From Eumeta japonica (lineage: Eukaryota; Arthropoda; Insecta; Lepidoptera; Psychidae): a stretch of 64,000 nucleotides of DNA. The DNA lies in contig BGZK01000157.1 in the NCBI GenBank assembly GCA_005406025.1, positions 62,001 through 126,000 of the forward strand. Reading direction: 5' to 3'. Positions 35,553-46,680 of this stretch are shown here, piece by piece. The translations under genes and the position numbers were made by a program. Every line of letters starts with the position of its first letter. Position 1 is the first letter of the stretch. The notes below the pieces were generated by a model. That model did no database searches. It was given only the letters and a program-made list of their open reading frames with translations, and was not told the DNA's origin.

Positions 35553-36298
35553 AACTTCCCGTTAAGAACATTGAAAATTTTCTAAAATTTTCGGGAAGTT
35601 ATTGGTTTCACCCCATTTTGCAAAAATCGAGTTCTCATCAGATCTCGACGTTCTGAGGGTCTAGGAAGCTTCTCTGATCATCCCTGAGATGATGTCCGTA
35701 TGGCTGTGTGGATGTGTGTGTGTGTGTGTGTGTGTGTATGTGGATGTATGTAAACCTCTTATAACTTTTAAACGGCTTGACCGAATCGAGCCCACTAAAC
35801 GGCGTTCCAAAGAGTTTCATTGCACTTATATTTACTGAAACTTTGGGTCGATTTGGACTAGTAGATTTTGAGAAATTTTCAAAAAACTGAGAAAAAAAAT
35901 TTTTGGAAAAATGGTTTTTTCCCAATAACTTTAAACTGGCTTGACCAATCAATTCCAAAATATAATCAGCTCTAAACCTATTAAACACACGTTGATTGCC
36001 GCAAACCGGGTCAAAATCAGTTGATTCGTTTGTGAGAAATCGTTGTTGAAAGAAATAAAAAAAAAAAAACATTTTTTTTTGGAATAACTACAAAACAGAT
36101 TGACCGATCGATTTCAAATTCGAACCAGCTCTTGATCCTGTAAAAACACGTCGATTGCCGTAAACCGGGTCAAAATCGGTTGATTCGTTTGCGAGAAATC
36201 GTTGTCGAAAGAAATCGGAACAAACCTTTTTTTATTCAAAAATTGCTTCAAATCCCGTATATTTTCGAGTGTTTTGAACTCAAAAATAGCGGGAAGTT
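35553..36298. mobile_element. MITE-like element with three internal ~160-bp units
   Basis: AACTTCCCG at 35553-35561 is matched in inverted orientation at 36290-36298 (CGGGAAGTT), giving short terminal inverted repeats 745 bp apart. A second CGGGAAGTT at 35592-35600 makes a hairpin at the left end. Inside, a unit starting with ATAACTTTTAAACGGCTTGACC near 35760 recurs at 35924 and 36083 (period ~160); the last two share AACCGGGTCAAAATC, GATTCGTTTG and GAGAAATCGTTG. A (GT)n tract lies at 35713-35737. A 144-codon minus frame crosses the element but is a product of the repeats. No transposase. Confidence 0.75.
35713..35737. repeat. (GT)n microsatellite
   Basis: About twelve GT units, interrupted at the end by TATG, inside the MITE-like element. 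Confidence 0.9.
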
Positions 36299-37807
36299 TC
36301 ACGGTTGGCCTACAGGGCTAACCTATTTTTTTTTTTTCTTGTATTCTTGAAAGTAAAACGGCATGAAATGCTTCTTTAATAGAAAAAACTCCACATGTAG
36401 CTAATATTGCTTTGGGAAACCGTTGAGCGTTACTGCCGATCGATACAAAACCATTTGGTTGCCACAAAATTATCGACGAACTCCGTAAAAATCGTATAAT
36501 TTCACACCACGATAACTTCTTGTGCACGCGTATAGACAAACTAACGACTTTGTAAAAGTTGAGCACACAAATCTCAAGGACTATACTCAATTCAGTCTCG
36601 ACTGAATTTGTGAATCCTTGTGATTACTTCTTACACCCTAGAGTTAAAAATCAATTACTTGGCCTTAACTCAGACTTAATGATATTTGTCATCGGAAAAA
36701 ACTGTCGAATAGCATGAAAAACGTGTTTTCCCATAAATTAAGAGTAGAATAAACGTTGCAAAGAACTATTTATTTGTATAAAAAAATATATCAACTTTGA
36801 GAACCATAATTTCATTTTAGTTTGGTTTTTATATACTGACCGAGAGACATAAATTATAGGAGCAGCGAAATTGGGTGTTAACAGAAAGTAAAGTCATTCT
36901 GTTGCCCTTCCGTTCAACATATTCGTGCATCTTATACTGAATGGGTGTATTTTCTTCCATTAATTGTTTTACAGATGTTTTATTTTTAATAAAGATAAGT
37001 TAAACTTTCAATGTAATTGGTTACGTTGTATAATGTTATTTCCATTGTTATCAATCGTTTAATTTAATCGATGAGCTTATAATTTTGAAGCATGTTTATT
37101 AGTTATATTTTTAAGAGTCTTGAATTTTAACCTACTAGGTTAAAACGTTATATTATATATATACATACATAAATAATATATATACATACATATATCATAT
37201 ATATACACATATATATAATTATATATAATTTATATAAATGTTAACCTACTAGGTACTCATAACTGGTGACACAGATAATCTCTAAACTCCTCGACTCAAA
37301 GCGATAAAAGCACCTTCTGTAGGATTTTGAAATAGAACTTCAAATTTAAAAATATATATATCTTCAAATTTAAACCACCTGAGTACACTCCCGTCTTGCG
37401 TCGAAGTTGACAAACATCATTTTCATTCTTGAAACTTTCAGTATGATCTTATTGACATAGCTTATCATAAATAATGTACTTACTTTACGATAGATGATAA
37501 ATATTCACCATCAAAGTCAAATAAAAAAAAGCACATGACAACCTAAGGGAACTATATAATTCACTTTTAAATGTAATTGAATAATATAAAAATTTGACAT
37601 TGATTTTGCAAAAAGGACACCTATTCAATGAATGAAAAACATTATCATCTTAAATACATAAAAAGAAAGGGAAGATCTCTTTACTACGCCTGCAATTCGG
37701 AAATTGCAAGTGTAAATTTACATGTTATATATCACAATCAAACAAATCAACATTTATGAGAACACACCAATAATAAAGTTCTTTCTGGTTCCTACACATA
37801 CGTACGG
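36299..37807. other. AT-rich stretch with (TA/CATA) microsatellite
   Basis: No gene. At 37148-37240 a long imperfect TATATA/CATACATA array is flanked on both sides by TTAACCTACTAGGT (about 37128 and 37240), a 14-base direct repeat around the array. The rest is unassigned. Confidence 0.5.
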
Positions 37808-38095
37808 TGGAAAAAGCTGAGCGTGATAGACGATAGATGAAAGCAGTACCCCTATGAATATGAAATCCCTGGTAACGTAGTATGTGTTAAGTGTTTTTAA
37901 CAGGTCTGTGTAGGGACAGTGATGTCATAGAGCGGTGTTGTTTGGAAGAAGATGTGATTTCTAGTGTAGAAATAGTTATACTGTGGTAGTTTCGTTATCG
38001 GAAAAGGATGAATGTATATAGACTTACAAAACAAATCCACAGAGCGAATCTATTTGATGGAAAAGTTAGCAAGGCTTGCTGTAGGCTTGTTCTGT
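37808..38095 (+). mobile_element. RTE-like LINE fragment, copy C
   Basis: In plus frames it reads ERDRR (about 37820), then around 37910 GLCRDSDVIERCCLEEDVIS, and near 38015 EKDECI followed by TYKTNPQ. The same order (RCRNSDVRERCGLKEDVV..., then the TKQIY region) is seen in the family and, in part, in copy A as HKYRNKDIREQCRLKD. At nucleotide level GAGCGGTGTTGTTTGGAAGA parallels copy A near 6592. 5' truncated and frameshifted. A different repeat starts right after it. Confidence 0.65.
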
Positions 38096-38400
38096 AAAAT
38101 AGCACACTGTCACAAAATACAGACGTGAAGTAACGGTTTTGGCTGTTTCATTTCTTCCAGTGAGAGACAATGCGATAGCCACTTTCCCCTTTATCATCCC
38201 ACTTCCCGAGTCATCCCGCCTTCTTTTCGCGTCTATCAAACCACTCTCTCTTCCATTAAATGTTCTATGACTTTATCTAGGAGGCAGAAAACGCACTGCT
38301 GACTCCTATGAGTTTGCGAGTGTCCATGGGCGACCACCAGCTTTTAGTTGCTGGCATGCTCTTTTGCATATCGATATATAAAATAAAGTACCGTGCCCAA
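38096..38400 (+). mobile_element. Lepidopteran short repeat (TTCTTCCAGTGAG type), copy 1
   Basis: It contains AATACAGACGTGAAGTAACGG, then TTTCATTTCTTCCAGTGAG, and later GTCCATGGGCGACCACC and GCATGCTCTTTTGC. The same ordered set appears at 58380-58560 (AATACAGAGGTGATGTAGC, TTCTTCCAGTGAGTGCGAG, GTCCATGGGCAGTGGTGATC, GCATGCTCGTTTGCCCC). In moths I recall this as a common retroposed repeat ending in CATGGGCGGTGGTGATC...GCTCGTTTGCCCC. No coding. Confidence 0.6.
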
Positions 38401-39290
38401 CTTTAACTACTGTAAGTAAACTTAACACAACTTTGTTACCAACTTGATGCGAGACACTTACTTCTCAGAACAACAAGCAAAGCACCATTCTTTTTTTCCG
38501 TATTGACTCACTTTTAATTGAAGCACTTTCAATATATCTATTATGTACTAATAATTAAACAGACAAACATTTTCATTTATCCAAGTTTCTCACCTCTTTT
38601 ATAACTTTCCGTCACAATTTAAATTTTGCCATTTTATTGCTATTGTTGCGTAGGTCTTGACAGTTTTAAGAATTATAATATATGAATCGAATGACATGTC
38701 ACGACATTGTATAAATACCATCTTTAAAGGTCTCTAAATTAAAAGTGTTGTCGCTTCGTAGAAAACCGCGTCAAAAGCGTAACAAAGGAAATTGAAGGCT
38801 AACAGAACAATAGAAAAGCAAGAATTTGAAACCAGGACATACAATAATAATAGTTCTGATATATTTAATGCCTGTCCTCATCAACTGCCTGTCATTCTCG
38901 TCCTTGTCTTTATAAACGTCATTTCCTTGATGTTGTTCCATCGGCGTCGTTTTGTGGATACAGAACGGTTCCCGACCACCGTTGTTCACGCTATACAACC
39001 AAACCACCTGGATACAAGCTGGCCGAGTAATTTAGTTCGATCTTCAAATTGAGATCTTTATCTTATATCCTTGTTTTTTGCGTACTGTTGCTTGAAAACT
39101 TAGCAGACTTCTTTATGTAGTTCTTTGCGAGACTAGGTACTATCATAGAAAGTTATACATTTTCTGTAGTTATAGTAAATGCATACCATACTACTACACG
39201 TTTACTTCAAATCGCGGGGTGTGAACCTTAAACTCTCCTCCGCGCTGACTCATCGAGAGTTGGAGGCAGCAAACGAACATTGTCACTAAT
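38401..39290. other. Non-coding stretch
   Basis: At 38790-39055 the DNA is GC-richer and open on both strands (86 and 78 codons). One product has a Leu/Ile/Val/Phe-rich segment (VILVLVFINVISLML) that could mimic a membrane helix, but there is no further support for a gene. The rest is AT-rich. Confidence 0.4.
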
Positions 39291-39399
39291 ACGAGTATAA
39301 CTCTGCAAAGGCTTGAAACGAGTAGGTTTGATTTAACTCGAGTTAAGAACTCATGCGTTAATTCGCTCACGGTCGAAACCTATACCTCCTGGTTTTCGT

Positions 39400-39470
39400 C
39401 CGTGATAAGAATCAAAACCCATACTCTCGGGTTCGAAGGCGATGCTCTTAACCACTGAGTCTCTACCGCA
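39400..39470 (-). mobile_element. tRNA-like SINE fragment, copy 2
   Basis: Read on the minus strand: GACTCAGTGGTTAAGAGC (A-box-like), then GCCTTCGAACCCGAGAGT, then GGGTTTTGATTC (B-box-like). It parallels copy 1 at 8849-8914 through the CTTCGAACC and TTTGATTCT parts. No acceptor-stem pairing or CCA-proximal discriminator could be made out, so it is a SINE head rather than a tRNA gene. The GC-richer flank from 39290 may be part of its body. Confidence 0.6.
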
Positions 39471-39479
39471 CTACCGTAC

Positions 39480-40440
39480 TCGTAATAGCATACAACATCC
39501 CACATGGGCATCGCTTTCCTGTTACAAGTGGTCGTAGCCTCCGCGCTGATCCAATAAGTATGGGAAACTTCGCTTAAGTCTCTGACGACTTAATGAACTT
39601 TTATCGACACGCCAGCTCCGTCACGATATTTCCTTTCGATCCTAATGCACCTTATAATTAATATTTTTAGTCTGCACGGAAAAAAGATCTTATTACCATT
39701 ATAAAGATCATTAGACCCTTGGCCCTGGAACTCTTATTTCGTATGCTTCAGAGAACTTACTAACTATGTACAAGGTTAAATAGTTTACCACTGTTGTTAT
39801 GTTTGATATAATAATTAATATCGTAGTTACATTTATAATAATTTCTTTTTTCCTTGTTTTGAGAATTTACTTTAAAAAGTATGTTGAAGCGATTAATATA
39901 TTCGTTCATTTGTGGTTTTACTTTCTGAAATGAAATGTCTTGACTTAAATGCATCTATGTAATATAAATACGCTTGATTGTTTAATACTAATTTTTTCAA
40001 ACTAATCGCAATAGGATATTTTTAACTTATCCTCCTAATGAATTTAAATAGTTTTGTAGAAACCATAGAATATTATACAGGTAATGTCACTAAATATTAT
40101 GAAATAGCTGTTCTGAAGTATAACAGTGTAAAAAGTGTAAATTTTCTTTTAACATGCCAATAAACGCATCAGTGTTCTAGCGAGTGCCTTTCAATACCAC
40201 ACTAGTTAAAAGTGTGTGGTTTGTCCCCCTAAAATTATTTCATTAATATATTTAATTATTTAACTATCTGTACAAATACCTATTGAAGAATCTTTTTCAA
40301 TGAACTCTAATAATTGTTGTGATTATAGAGATTCATTTAAGACTTATACAATTCTTCTACAATTACACATTTAAAACTCATATAATGTTTCGAAATTCGA
40401 TTATCATCAACTATAACGAGATATTGTTTATCTACTCTAA
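39480..40440. other. AT-rich non-coding stretch
   Basis: Nothing recognisable beyond homopolymer-rich DNA. Confidence 0.5.
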
Positions 40441-41080
40441 TTAACCTCTTTGTGACGGGGTTGCACGAACGATCAGATACGAAATTCGTTGTGATAGGAT
40501 TACTTACATCCCGATAAAACGAAACGCGATCTATTTTTATAACTTTGCTACGGAACGTGAAGAAAATTCACTAATTTGCTACAATCATGCAGTATCTATC
40601 TATATACGATAATATAAAGAATATATTTATCATATTTAAATACGTAATAAGCACATATACATGTGCGTATGTGATAATTGTACAAAATGTAAGGCTTTCA
40701 CAGACGGATATACAGCTAAACAGAGAGTCCTATCACATTACCGGGTGACCGAAGGCTTCTCAAGAAGCACTTTCAGCTTCAAAATCACGCTAAAATATAT
40801 CTTCGTGTGATTAAAAGGAATTCGTAAATATTTACGAATTCTTCTAACGGAGCGAACCGCTTAAAACGATCTCCGTATACCGAATAAAATTTCACCCAAA
40901 ATAATTAAATTTGAATTCCTTTATAGGCGATCTTGCGCGGCGGGCAGCGTCCCATACATATTTAATGGGTCCCCGGGCGATTAGGGGCAAAGGATTTGCC
41001 CAATATTTGCCCTCGTGACTTTGGGAGTGCCCTATGATCACACACGGGCCTTTATACGTAGCCGGTTATCTAAGTTGTTG
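40441..41080. other. GC-richer non-coding island with palindrome
   Basis: Non-repetitive DNA with a GC core at 40930-41045 (CTTGCGCGGCGGGCAGCG, GGGTCCCCGGGCGATTAGGG). It carries the 24-bp palindrome at 40818-40841 and the AT cores AAAATAATTAAATTTG and CATATTTAATGGG. No frame of interest. Candidate regulatory element. Confidence 0.4.
40818..40841. repeat. Perfect 24-bp palindrome
   Basis: GAATTCGTAAAT followed directly by its reverse complement, with no spacer. Perfect dyad symmetry of this length is unlikely by chance at any given site. Function unknown. Confidence 0.9.
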
Positions 41081-42873
41081 GTGAATTTTTAGTTAGCTTT
41101 TATGATATAAGTTTGCGTTTATAGAAATGGCTGTCCAAAAAATCATACGAATATAAATAGAATGCTGTTGATTTGGCATATGACACATAATAATGTGAGC
41201 TTTATACGTACATATATATACACATACATACACACACACATATGTATATACACAAATAATAATGTCTTAAAAATGTAATATGAATAACCCACAAATATAA
41301 TGCAAAATAACTCTTTTACAGCAACTAAATTAAAATTAAAAAAAAAATTCAGAGTTTAAAATTTATAAATATTATATATGTAATTTGTAAATATTTAACA
41401 ACGAGGTTCTTCAAAATCACATAAAGCACACCGAAAGCACATAAATAACATTGGAAATAGATAAAGAAAACATCAGACATTTAGAGCCGACGGGGGTACG
41501 AGTGTATTACCGATGTAATCCTAAACGCAGGGTAAACACTCAAAGCCCTTAAAATAATCGGAGTTTTTCCCTATTTTCGCAGAGGCCCTTTTCATAACAA
41601 AACGTGTACATTTCTGTGATTGCCCTTTCTAGCGAATGAGTATTTTGATACCTTTAGTTAATAATTGTTCATGAAAACCGCTGGAAAAAAAAATCGACGT
41701 TACTTCAGAGAAAAGATAAATTATGTAAAGCGCTTCAATCGTGATTGAATATTAAAAATAATAGTATTATGATTTATGGAATTATGTAAACCGTCATTAA
41801 TGATACGGTGATGTATCGGAATAAATTTAATATTCATTCTTTGGATACATTCAATACATTTTTGAATGCCCACTATTTTGAATCTATTAACATTCTACTT
41901 TATTCATTAACTTAGTCGGCATATTGAACATAAATATTCTTCAATCATGCTAAGTTAAAATATAAGCGCCTTTAAGGGAGAAAGATAATGTGTATTTATT
42001 TAAATTTGCAGAGGGGGTTAAATATATTAACACCTGAACTTGATATAATCATCTTGTACTTATCGCTTCAAATATTCTTTTATTTTATTAAAAATAAACA
42101 AATTATTAAGTAATGTTATTTAATTTTTGCGAAAACTGTAGAGTCTGTCTATAAAATGATCGTGGCGTCAATTTATATATACATTAACTTGGAGGATTAA
42201 ATGATAATCGGTTTTGGACAAAATTATAATACAACATAATATGACATGAACGTCTTACTATGTTATACCACCTAGATGAAACGAATATTTCAAACAAATC
42301 GCAGTTAGTAGCCTGTAATTTTTCTCCTTTGTAAGTAATGGATAAATTTATGCTTCAACGGTCAGTATTACACACTGCGATGTATACTGTAAATAAGGAA
42401 ATGAATATAGAAAAGACATTGTTTAAGCAATTACTTTTTCTGGTTAATCGTAGATTTCCCATTAAATTCTTAACTTACCTCGCTCTAAAAATCTTTAATC
42501 GTACAGCACAAATCAATTTAATATATTTTTTTTTATTTAATAGAATGATATATAAAAAAATAATAACGATATTAATTTGTTACCCTTAATTGCTAATGTG
42601 GTGTTTTATACAACGTGTTACAATCCCTGAGATATGAAATAAAAATGAAACAAAAATAAATAAGAGAAAACAAAAATATTGTGCACAACTTTAATAGTCA
42701 GTTTGATAAACATCAAATTTTCAATGATAAATAACGCTTAATAGTGTATTAAAATATAGCTATTGGATTATTATTTTGTTACGAATATTTAATGAAATAT
42801 AATTTTTAAACTATTCAGTTATGTCTTTCATTCTGCAAACTCAATTATATTCATAAATTGAGTATTTTTCGTG
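41081..42873. other. AT-rich stretch with CA/TA microsatellite
   Basis: At 41205-41255 there is a mixed (CATA/CACA) simple repeat. A short GC patch at 41480-41600 is unassigned. No gene. Confidence 0.5.
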
Positions 42874-42907
42874 TATACAGAGATTACGGTGACAGTCCAG
42901 TCAGTGC
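42874..42907 (+). promoter_or_regulatory. Possible TATA and initiator pair
   Basis: TATACA at 42874-42879 lies about 27 bases before TCAGT at 42901-42905, the arthropod initiator core. An A-rich leader with AAAACATG then reaches a start codon at 42960-42962. The spacing fits a core promoter, but both motifs are short and common in AT-rich DNA, so this is only suggestive. Confidence 0.2.
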
Positions 42908-42959
42908 AGTGATCATAAAGAAAACAAACGTCCGTGCACAAATAAACTAAAAGGAAAAC

Positions 42960-43165
42960 ATGCGATAAAATTATTTTTGCTTAATTTTTTTAACATCACA
43001 ATCGCTTACTTATGTTGTTCATTTATTATTTCGGCCGATGACGAATGGTCAAATCATAAAAGTAGAAAAAAAAACAAAACACGCAAAGAACTTATAAACA
43101 GCTACCTACATTTCAAAATTACTTCAAGACGGACATACCTTTTCACGGCTCACTGTATTCTTTGA
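42960..43165 (+). CDS. Possible first exon of a secreted protein, frame broken
   Basis: An ATG with insect-like context (AAAACATG) at 42960 is followed after one codon by TAA. One frame over, from 42965 to the TGA at 43163-43165, the translation begins KLFLLNFFNITIAYLCCSF, a hydrophobic signal-peptide-like core. It is then followed by ISADDEW, with plausible cleavage near Ser-Ala, and by a basic stretch KSRKKNKTRKE. A single missing or extra base after the ATG would join start and signal peptide. I do not recognise the protein. It may be a pseudogene, an assembly indel, an exon entered by splicing, or chance. Confidence 0.25.
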
Positions 43166-43189
43166 AGGCTGTCATATCTGAATTTTGAA

Positions 43190-43430
43190 AAGCCTCAAAC
43201 TCGAAACCGACTTCGACTAGTCATACGTGGGCTTTCATGGTTCACAGAACTTTTCCGGCGAGACGCGACGCCGGACGACAAAGGCACGCCGGTCAGGACA
43301 CGACCCCCCGGCACGACTCCTATTGTCAGACTGGAGCCAGGCCGGAGCAAGATTGCTGGGAACGCGGCACTTTAATGTATACACGGCTCGAACAGCGCCA
43401 TCTACCGGGGTGAGCTGATGCGAAAGTCGA
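43190..43430. other. GC-rich block, probable repeat
   Basis: The GC-rich core at 43255-43400 (GCGAGACGCGACGCCGG, ACACGACCCCCCGGCACG) ends in CAGCGCCATCTACCGGGG. The CAGCGCCATCTA motif is common in lepidopteran interspersed repeats. The outer parts ACTCGAAACCGACTTCG (about 43199) and GCGAAAGTCGAAAC (about 43421) are similar in inverted orientation. Likely a MITE-like element. The 63-codon frame inside has no domain. Confidence 0.35.
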
Positions 43431-45239
43431 AACTTTGTTGTTAGCCACAGCGAATTTAACGCACTGGCATGTATCTATCGCTGAGCTTATTTGATTTCAT
43501 ATCGACATCAACAGCAATTTTAATATTTACGAGCTTTTCGGTCAAAATCCTTAGTAATGAATAGTTGAGATATGTATTAAGCGTTATTGCAGTTTGTCGA
43601 TTGAGATGTGACTAATAAAAATGTCAATTGATAAAAGAAAATGCAGTATAATTTTATGCTTATTATGTATTTTGTTGATTGTGTTTTGATAATGAGAAAA
43701 TTGATTTTATGTGTTTTTTCTGTAGCAGGTTTATTCTTCAATTTAGTTTTATTTAACTTTTCTTTTCCCTTCCCAATATTCAGGTAAATTATTCATAACT
43801 CCTGCATTATCGTTTCCTTGATCATTCCTTTCAAGGTTAAACAAATCATCTTTTTTATACAGTTTGATGTTACCTTCTTTACGGTAGGAGGTATATATTG
43901 AATGAGCAATATAAAATAATTTATTTAAAAAATGAAAGAAATATATTCGGCTGAAAATGGAAGGAATAATTATTATTAATGAAGTTAAATCATTAAGAAG
44001 AGTTTATTATTAAACTAAAACTATGTCTATAAATATTTTTAAATATCGGAAATTCGTGTGCATTATGAGCGTTATAAATTATGTTTTATGTAAACAAAAC
44101 ATTATTTTTGTCATTTATATATAATTATAAATAAAATAATTGTTATTTGTGATTTATATTGAAGATTTTTTTTTGTTAACACTACAAGTACAATAACGTA
44201 AATATAAACTGTTACAAGTATTTTTGTAATTGCTTTCGATAAATGGAAAAGGTTACGACTTTAGATCTAGTTACATTATATCGTTCTATTTATTCTAAAC
44301 ATCTCTATGATACAGTATATCATAGAGGTGTTTAGGATTTATTTTATATTGTAAAATCGATTTCATCCTGTATAAAACTCTTTGCTTGATGTATGTGTTT
44401 TTTTAAACGAATATGTATTGATTATTAAATTAATGTTTTAACAATGTAATCGTTTGAATGTAAATACAGGAATTATTATATCGTTATGTTAAATACAATT
44501 TCAATAGCAATCAATTGCTAGCAAATTGAAAGCTAGTAAATTATTGGATATAATGATGCTTATTATAAAATTAACTTTCAGCGGAAAAATGTTTCAACCA
44601 AATCAAAAAGAATTTATTTTAACATGGAGAGAATAAAATATATACCGTAACGTTATTACCAAAAATAGTTCCACTATACATAAAAATATTTAATGAATTA
44701 GTAAGAACTATAACGTGAAATATTCGAATCGTTGGTTTAGCGAAAAGCGTTTCAATTAAAATAAACAGCCGATATCGATCTTTTACATAAAATTTCCGAA
44801 TATTGCCTAAAATACTTTGAAACATTCCGCCGAGAGCGGTCGGGGGACCAACGATTTTAAATTATAACGTCGATAAAAAGGAAAAATCCGAGTACTGTAA
44901 TAAAGCTACATTAGGTTTTTTTTTTTAATCTCGAGTAATTTAAGAAAGCCAGGGACGAGACTCGGGTACCCCCAGAATTAACTCTGTGTGAGGGACGGCG
45001 AGAAATTGCTTTTCTCAAAACCGACCTTAATTTTCTATGCTATTATATATACATTCACACAGAAATTTGCTGGTTTTAATGATCTTTGTTATTTGGATAC
45101 TTGCTTGTGTTGAAAGTGGTGTTATTTTTTTGTTTGTCAAAACGCATTCGAGACTTGTTAGTAGTTTGAAGACGAGGCCTTTGACGGTGATAGGTTGGAA
45201 AAATGAATTGTTCCATTTTTATCATTCAAGTTTATCGTA
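43431..45239. other. AT-rich non-coding stretch
   Basis: No gene. It contains the strong hairpin at 44292-44338. The patch 44820-45030 (GGGACGAGACTCGGGTACC) is GC-richer and unassigned. Confidence 0.45.
44292..44338. repeat. 21-bp hairpin, two wobble positions, 5-nt loop
   Basis: Arms 44292-44312 and 44318-44338 are complementary over 21 bp except at two positions, where G faces T (wobble-compatible in RNA); the loop is CAGTA. The flanks do not continue the pairing. It is shorter than typical pre-miRNA stems (~60-70 nt in total). It may be a fold-back repeat or part of a small DNA element. Confidence 0.85.
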
Positions 45240-45315
45240 GTGTTTCCTTTTTAACCGATTTCAAAAAAGGAGGTCCATCTTCATTTGTATATTTTTTTTA
45301 TGAGTAGATCCCTAC
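45240..45315. repeat. Dispersed repeat scrap (ACCGATTTCAAAAAAGGAGG type)
   Basis: TTAACCGATTTCAAAAAAGG followed by AGGTCCATCTTCA and a poly(T) run resembles a widespread moth repeat with GAACCGACTTCAAAAAAGGAGG and then T-rich DNA. Only this short piece is recognisable. Confidence 0.45.
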
Positions 45316-46264
45316 ACTCGGGGTGGTCCCATAGTCACGAAGTCAGGATATGATGATGAAATCCCAGAGAAAACAAGGAATGCTCTCATATATTATAGAC
45401 ACGTACAGTGTTTGATCACTTTTTTTAGTGATTTCAGTTTTTTTAATCTAGTAGTTACAATCTTATGCTACTGAGCTCATGACGGAAGCCACAGCATTAT
45501 TTTACGGTTAGAGTTAGCAGATAATACTCCGATTTCTCGTCAAGAACTACTCTTCCATGGCTATTAGTAAAACTTAGCATGTCCAGAATGAAAATTAATT
45601 TCTTATTAATCTACCGCATTACTGATTACCTTACGTTACGTCACGGTCGCCTGGGTATCCGACGGTTATGCAATATTGGTCTGCCTGCTATTCTTGGGTT
45701 TGCTTAAAGGGTGATAGAACTTGCCACCCATATTCTGTGGAGTGAAAACACTAAGCTCCAAATAACCTTTGTAAATGACGCACTTACTGTTTGGTCATCC
45801 ATTTTTCCAGACAATAACATTCTGGAACCCCTGGTAGATATCGCTCTTGTAATGAAATGAATTGCATAGCCACTCTTGAGTGGCTATTAAAGAAAGTACA
45901 CGACACTACTAATAAAGCTAGGTTGAAGACTGCTTTCACCTTATAAACTGGAGCATGGTTACCTGTGTTACTCAAATTTGGCACATTAATAGATGACAAC
46001 TCTTTTCGAGTGGCCGTGGCACTTCGGTTGGGCTGTAATTTCTACACGAACCGCACTTATGCATTTATGGGTCTAATTAAGGGGCTAATTGTTATCATGG
46101 GCTGAGTTGTCAATGTAAACTTTTGCGTCGCTATGTTCTCAATGATATCGTCCGGCGGTCGCTGATTTCTGCTTAGGTTCCATGTACGTTTGATTTTCCT
46201 GTGGTTTTAGTGGTTTCAATAGAAAGTGACGTGATGAATTAACGTTTATTCTCTGGCAAAGAGG
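45316..46264. other. Unassigned stretch next to LINE copy D
   Basis: Balanced composition with many short frames on both strands. It might be more of a decayed element, but I could not match it to the LINE 3' coding region or to another family. Confidence 0.35.
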
Positions 46265-46680
46265 GTGTCGTGCAGTCTGGAATGCCACATGAGTCAACGC
46301 ATTAGCAGTGTTCCACATAAATATAATAATACCCCAAGAGCAGCAACCTCCGGGGCAGAATCTGACAAATTCGCTTGTCGTGGCACACTTTCACTTTTCA
46401 TAATACCAAGCAAAGCCCCATTCATTTTATTTCCCTCAAACACTCTCCTCTCGACCTTTTCTTAAAAGAATCTTTATTTTAGTTACCGTCTCCTGCAGCT
46501 CGCACGCCAACGGCACAAGGATTATTTTGTTGTCGGCGTACATGAAGTATTTGACAGACAGCTCATCCATTCTTAGTCCACACTCATACTTTCTTACATT
46601 ATTAGACAGCTATTCATGAATAGATTGAATAGCCACGGTGAATCTGTGCTATACATCTTTATCTGACAACCCTGCGGATG
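46265..46680 (-). mobile_element. RTE-like LINE fragment, copy D, with RT motif YADN
   Basis: On the minus strand a reverse transcriptase segment reads KYECGLRMDELSVKYFM, then YADN at 46540-46529, then KIILVPLACELQE. After a gap it reads FEGNKMNGALLGIMKSESV and RQANL. YADN stands where YADD, the catalytic aspartate pair of reverse transcriptases, is expected, so the second Asp is Asn. The order RT core, then GNKxNGALLxIM, matches the lepidopteran endonuclease-reverse transcriptase family and the parallel region of copy E. Stops and frameshifts are present. Confidence 0.75.

Noticed and set aside
35638..36072. 144-codon minus-strand frame
   Set aside because: It lies across the MITE-like element, and part of it encodes a His/Thr run from the (GT)n tract. 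It is an artefact of repeats.
38771..39052. Overlapping plus and minus frames (86 and 78 codons) with a hydrophobic stretch
   Set aside because: The hydrophobic run alone could pass as a membrane helix, but there is no start context, splice site or family match.
39400..39470. Minus-strand tRNA gene
   Set aside because: A- and B-box-like parts are present, but the acceptor and other stems do not pair acceptably, and a diverged second copy exists at 8849. A SINE is the better explanation.
44292..44338. microRNA precursor
   Set aside because: The paired region and loop are too short for a typical animal precursor and I recognise no known mature sequence. Kept only as a hairpin.
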